A stretch of DNA of 5,498 bases. Origin: an uncultured bacterium (lineage in GTDB: Bacteria; Cyanobacteriota; Vampirovibrionia; Gastranaerophilales; Gastranaerophilaceae). The stretch lies in contig URXH01000107.1 in NCBI GenBank assembly GCA_900551675.1, forward strand, positions 1 through 5,498, written 5' to 3'. The notes beneath the pieces were generated by a model. It was not told the DNA's origin. It saw only the letters and a program-made list of their open reading frames with translations, and searched no databases. A program made the translations under genes and the position numbers. Numbering within the stretch: position 1 is the first letter of the stretch; each line of letters opens with the position of its first letter. This document shows positions 4,232 to 5,498 of this stretch, piece after piece.

Positions 4232-4990
4232 ATGAAACTAGTATCTTGGAATGTTGCAGGTTTTAGAGCTTGCTTAAAAAAAGGATTTGAAGACTTTTTC
4301 TACACATGTGATGCTGACGTGTATTGTCTTCAAGAGGTTAAAGCAGAAAAAGACCAAATAGATTTTGAACCAAAAGATTTTTACTGTTACATAAATCCGG
4401 CAGATAAAAAAGGATATTCTGGCACTCTTATATACACGATAAACGAACCCATTTGCGTAACTTATGGAATAGGGGTAGATAAGCACGACCACGAAGGAAG
4501 GGTAATTACCTTGGAATTTGAAGATTATTATTTAGTTAATCAATACGTTCCAAACGTAAAAAGAGATTTATCAAGATTAGATTATCGTATGAAATGGGAA
4601 GAAGACCTTTTGGTTTATTTAAAAAAATTAGAAGAAAAAAAGCCTGTTGTTATATGTGGAGATTTTAATGTTGCACATACCGAAAAAGATATAAAAAATG
4701 CGAAATCTAACATAGGAAATGCTGGGTTTACTTATGAAGAAAGAGATAAATTTACAAAGTTATTAGATAGTGGTTTTATTGATACATATAGATATTTCAA
4801 TCCAGATAAATGCGATGCTTTTTCTTGGTGGAGTTACATGAGAAGAGCAAGAGAAAACAACGTTGGATGGAGAATAGATTACTTTTTAGTGTCAAAAAGT
4901 ATTATTGATAAAGTGTCAAATCCAGTTATATATAGTTACGTTATGGGAAGTGACCACTGTCCAATAGGAATTGATATAAAGCTTAAATAA
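4232..4990 (+). CDS. xth: Exodeoxyribonuclease III / AP endonuclease
   Basis: This 252-residue protein is a Mg-dependent base-excision repair enzyme that cuts DNA 5' of abasic sites and degrades 3' ends. The family motifs are in order: MKLVSWNVAGFRA at the N-terminus (N7), LQEVK with metal-binding E35, Y105 in VNQYVPN, CGDFNVAH with catalytic D144 and N146, SWWSYMRRARENNVGWRIDYFLVS in the substrate-binding region, and the C-terminal GSDHCPIGIDI with the catalytic D241-H242 pair. It has the usual length of the ExoA/Xth group and all key residues. The symbol xth is used in the broad sense, and Bacillus-like genomes call it exoA. It diverges from the endonuclease gene across 131 bases, and its 3' end runs into a terminator hairpin that abuts tRNA-Arg(CCG). 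Confidence 0.96.
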   Translation: MKLVSWNVAGFRACLKKGFEDFFYTCDADVYCLQEVKAEKDQIDFEPKDFYCYINPADKKGYSGTLIYTINEPICVTYGIGVDKHDHEGRVITLEFEDYYLVNQYVPNVKRDLSRLDYRMKWEEDLLVYLKKLEEKKPVVICGDFNVAHTEKDIKNAKSNIGNAGFTYEERDKFTKLLDSGFIDTYRYFNPDKCDAFSWWSYMRRARENNVGWRIDYFLVSKSIIDKVSNPVIYSYVMGSDHCPIGIDIKLK

Positions 4991-5000
4991 AAGCTTTTTT
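4978..5000 (+). terminator. Hairpin and T-run overlapping the xth stop codon
   Basis: AAAGCTT (4978-4984) pairs with AAGCTTT (4991-4997) around AAATAA, and the T-run reaches base 5000. It overlaps the last codons and TAA stop of the exonuclease gene and ends directly against the first base of tRNA-Arg(CCG). It is AT-rich and could allow partial read-through. Confidence 0.55.
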
Positions 5001-5078
5001 GCTCACGTAGCTCAGGCTGGATAGAGCGTCACCCTCCGAAGGTGAAGGTCAAAAGTTCAAATCTTTTCGTGAGCGCCA
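5001..5078 (+). tRNA. tRNA-Arg (anticodon CCG)
   Basis: A complete 78-base cloverleaf with encoded CCA. Acceptor GCTCACG pairs with CGTGAGC, the discriminator is G, the D-arm is GCTCAGGCTGGATAGAGC, and the stem TCACC/GGTGA holds CTCCGAA with anticodon CCG, reading CGG. No clear promoter lies between the exonuclease stop and the tRNA, so it depends on read-through or on a promoter inside the exonuclease gene. One weak candidate is TTGATA (4905-4910) with TATATA (4927-4932). Confidence 0.96.
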
Positions 5079-5083
5079 TTTAC

Positions 5084-5160
5084 CGGAAAGTAGCTTAATT
5101 TGGTAGAGCGCTACGTTCGGGACGTAGAGACTGCAGGTTCAAATCCTGTCTTTCCGACCA
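5084..5160 (+). tRNA. tRNA-Pro (anticodon CGG)
   Basis: A complete 77-base cloverleaf with encoded CCA, five bases after tRNA-Arg(CCG) and surely cotranscribed with it. Acceptor CGGAAAG pairs with CTTTCCG, and the stem CTACG/CGTAG holds TTCGGGA with anticodon CGG. The acceptor and T-arm are the same as in tRNA-Pro(TGG), and the anticodon arm differs. No terminator follows, and the next gene's promoter starts about ten bases later. Confidence 0.96.
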
Positions 5161-5169
5161 TATTAAAAA

Positions 5170-5197
5170 TTGACATTTACTTAAATCGTGATACAAT
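5170..5197 (+). promoter_or_regulatory. Promoter of the LOG-like gene
   Basis: TTGACA (5170-5175) and TACAAT (5192-5197) are 16 bases apart, with TGA before the -10. The start of transcription falls about 20 bases before the ATG at 5221, and AAAAGGTGAT provides the ribosome site. Confidence 0.7.
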
Positions 5198-5220
5198 ACC
5201 AACTATTAAAAGGTGATTTC

Positions 5221-5498
5221 ATGTACAAAAAAATAGAGTTATTTGTAGGAGGCTCCACTAATCAAAATATAACTGAAAAGTATAAGGAAGCCGCTGTTTT
5301 ATTAGGAAAAAAGGCAAATGATAGGGGATATAGAATAATTTTTGATGGTTGTAAAGGACTTCCATCATTGGTGTATGATCAGTTAGAGTATCTTAATTAT
5401 GGGACTATTGTTTATGATTGCTATCATAGCCTGGCCAAAGAGTATAATAACTGTCTTTATGGACCTAATATTATTTCTTTGAATAAGCAATCTGATGT
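5221..5498 (+). CDS. LOG-family-like Rossmann protein, N-terminal part (partial)
   Basis: The frame opens at ATG 5221, with AAAAGGTGAT just upstream, and stays open to the end of the window (92 codons). The product begins MYKKIELFVGGSTNQNITEKYKEAAVLLGKKANDRGYRIIFDGCKG. A first beta strand followed by GGS-T, a helix ending in the ExAxxLGxxxAxxG pattern, and a second strand IIFDG is how LOG-family proteins (lysine-decarboxylase-like nucleotide phosphoribohydrolases) start. The FDGCKGLPSLVYDQL segment stands where the family usually has YGGGxxGLMG, so this looks like a divergent branch. The catalytic PGGxGTxxE motif would lie beyond the window, so activity cannot be judged. It has its own promoter after tRNA-Pro(CGG). 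Confidence 0.6.
   Translation, partial: MYKKIELFVGGSTNQNITEKYKEAAVLLGKKANDRGYRIIFDGCKGLPSLVYDQLEYLNYGTIVYDCYHSLAKEYNNCLYGPNIISLNKQSD

Noticed and set aside
1..5498. CRISPR array, insertion sequence or integrase
   Set aside because: No regularly spaced repeats, transposase-like protein or recombinase is visible on either strand.

Overview
The window looks like metagenome-style Firmicutes (Bacillota) DNA made of two unlike parts. Bases 1 to about 1055 have clearly higher GC and carry an ECF sigma factor gene, the start of a probable anti-sigma gene and a long intergenic stretch full of GC-rich palindromes. The style resembles a Ruminococcus/Oscillospiraceae genome, though this is an impression and not a measured assignment. 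From about 1055 to the end the DNA is strongly AT-rich, with A-rich purine leaders, extended -10 promoters, CCA-encoding tRNA genes and TGG for tryptophan (standard code). This fits a low-GC Bacillota genome. The seam falls inside a DUF368-family membrane protein gene, of which only the C-terminal part remains. Either a chimeric assembly or a real insertion/recombination junction would explain this.

Left part (minus strand): a sigma-70 family ECF factor (138-704) overlaps by 50 bases the start of a second gene (1-187, partial), which has its own strong AAGGAGG site and looks like an anti-sigma factor cut off as its membrane segment begins. A candidate ECF-type promoter precedes the pair. Bases 764-1054 hold at least seven inverted repeats, two of them related copies that differ by a compensated base pair.

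Right part: DUF368 fragment; tRNA-Asp and tRNA-Phe in one unit with a strong promoter and terminator; mscL on the minus strand with its own terminator; a divergent small P-loop kinase-like gene; tRNA-Arg(ACG) and tRNA-Pro(TGG), each with its own promoter; a minus-strand MvaI/BcnI-type endonuclease with no methyltransferase in view; a divergent exodeoxyribonuclease III gene; tRNA-Arg(CCG) and tRNA-Pro(CGG); and the start of a LOG-like Rossmann gene that runs off the window.

The most unusual structure is around the first Arg-Pro tRNA pair. The predicted leader of tRNA-Arg contains a hairpin whose loop is complementary to the tRNA T-arm and which resembles a tRNA 3' end on the opposite strand. 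Just past tRNA-Pro there is a 19-of-21 inverted copy of its anticodon/variable region. Antisense tRNA fragments thus bracket a functional tRNA pair. The second Arg-Pro pair lies 2 kb downstream, so the two nuclease genes sit between tRNA-Pro genes that share a 30-base identical 3' end.
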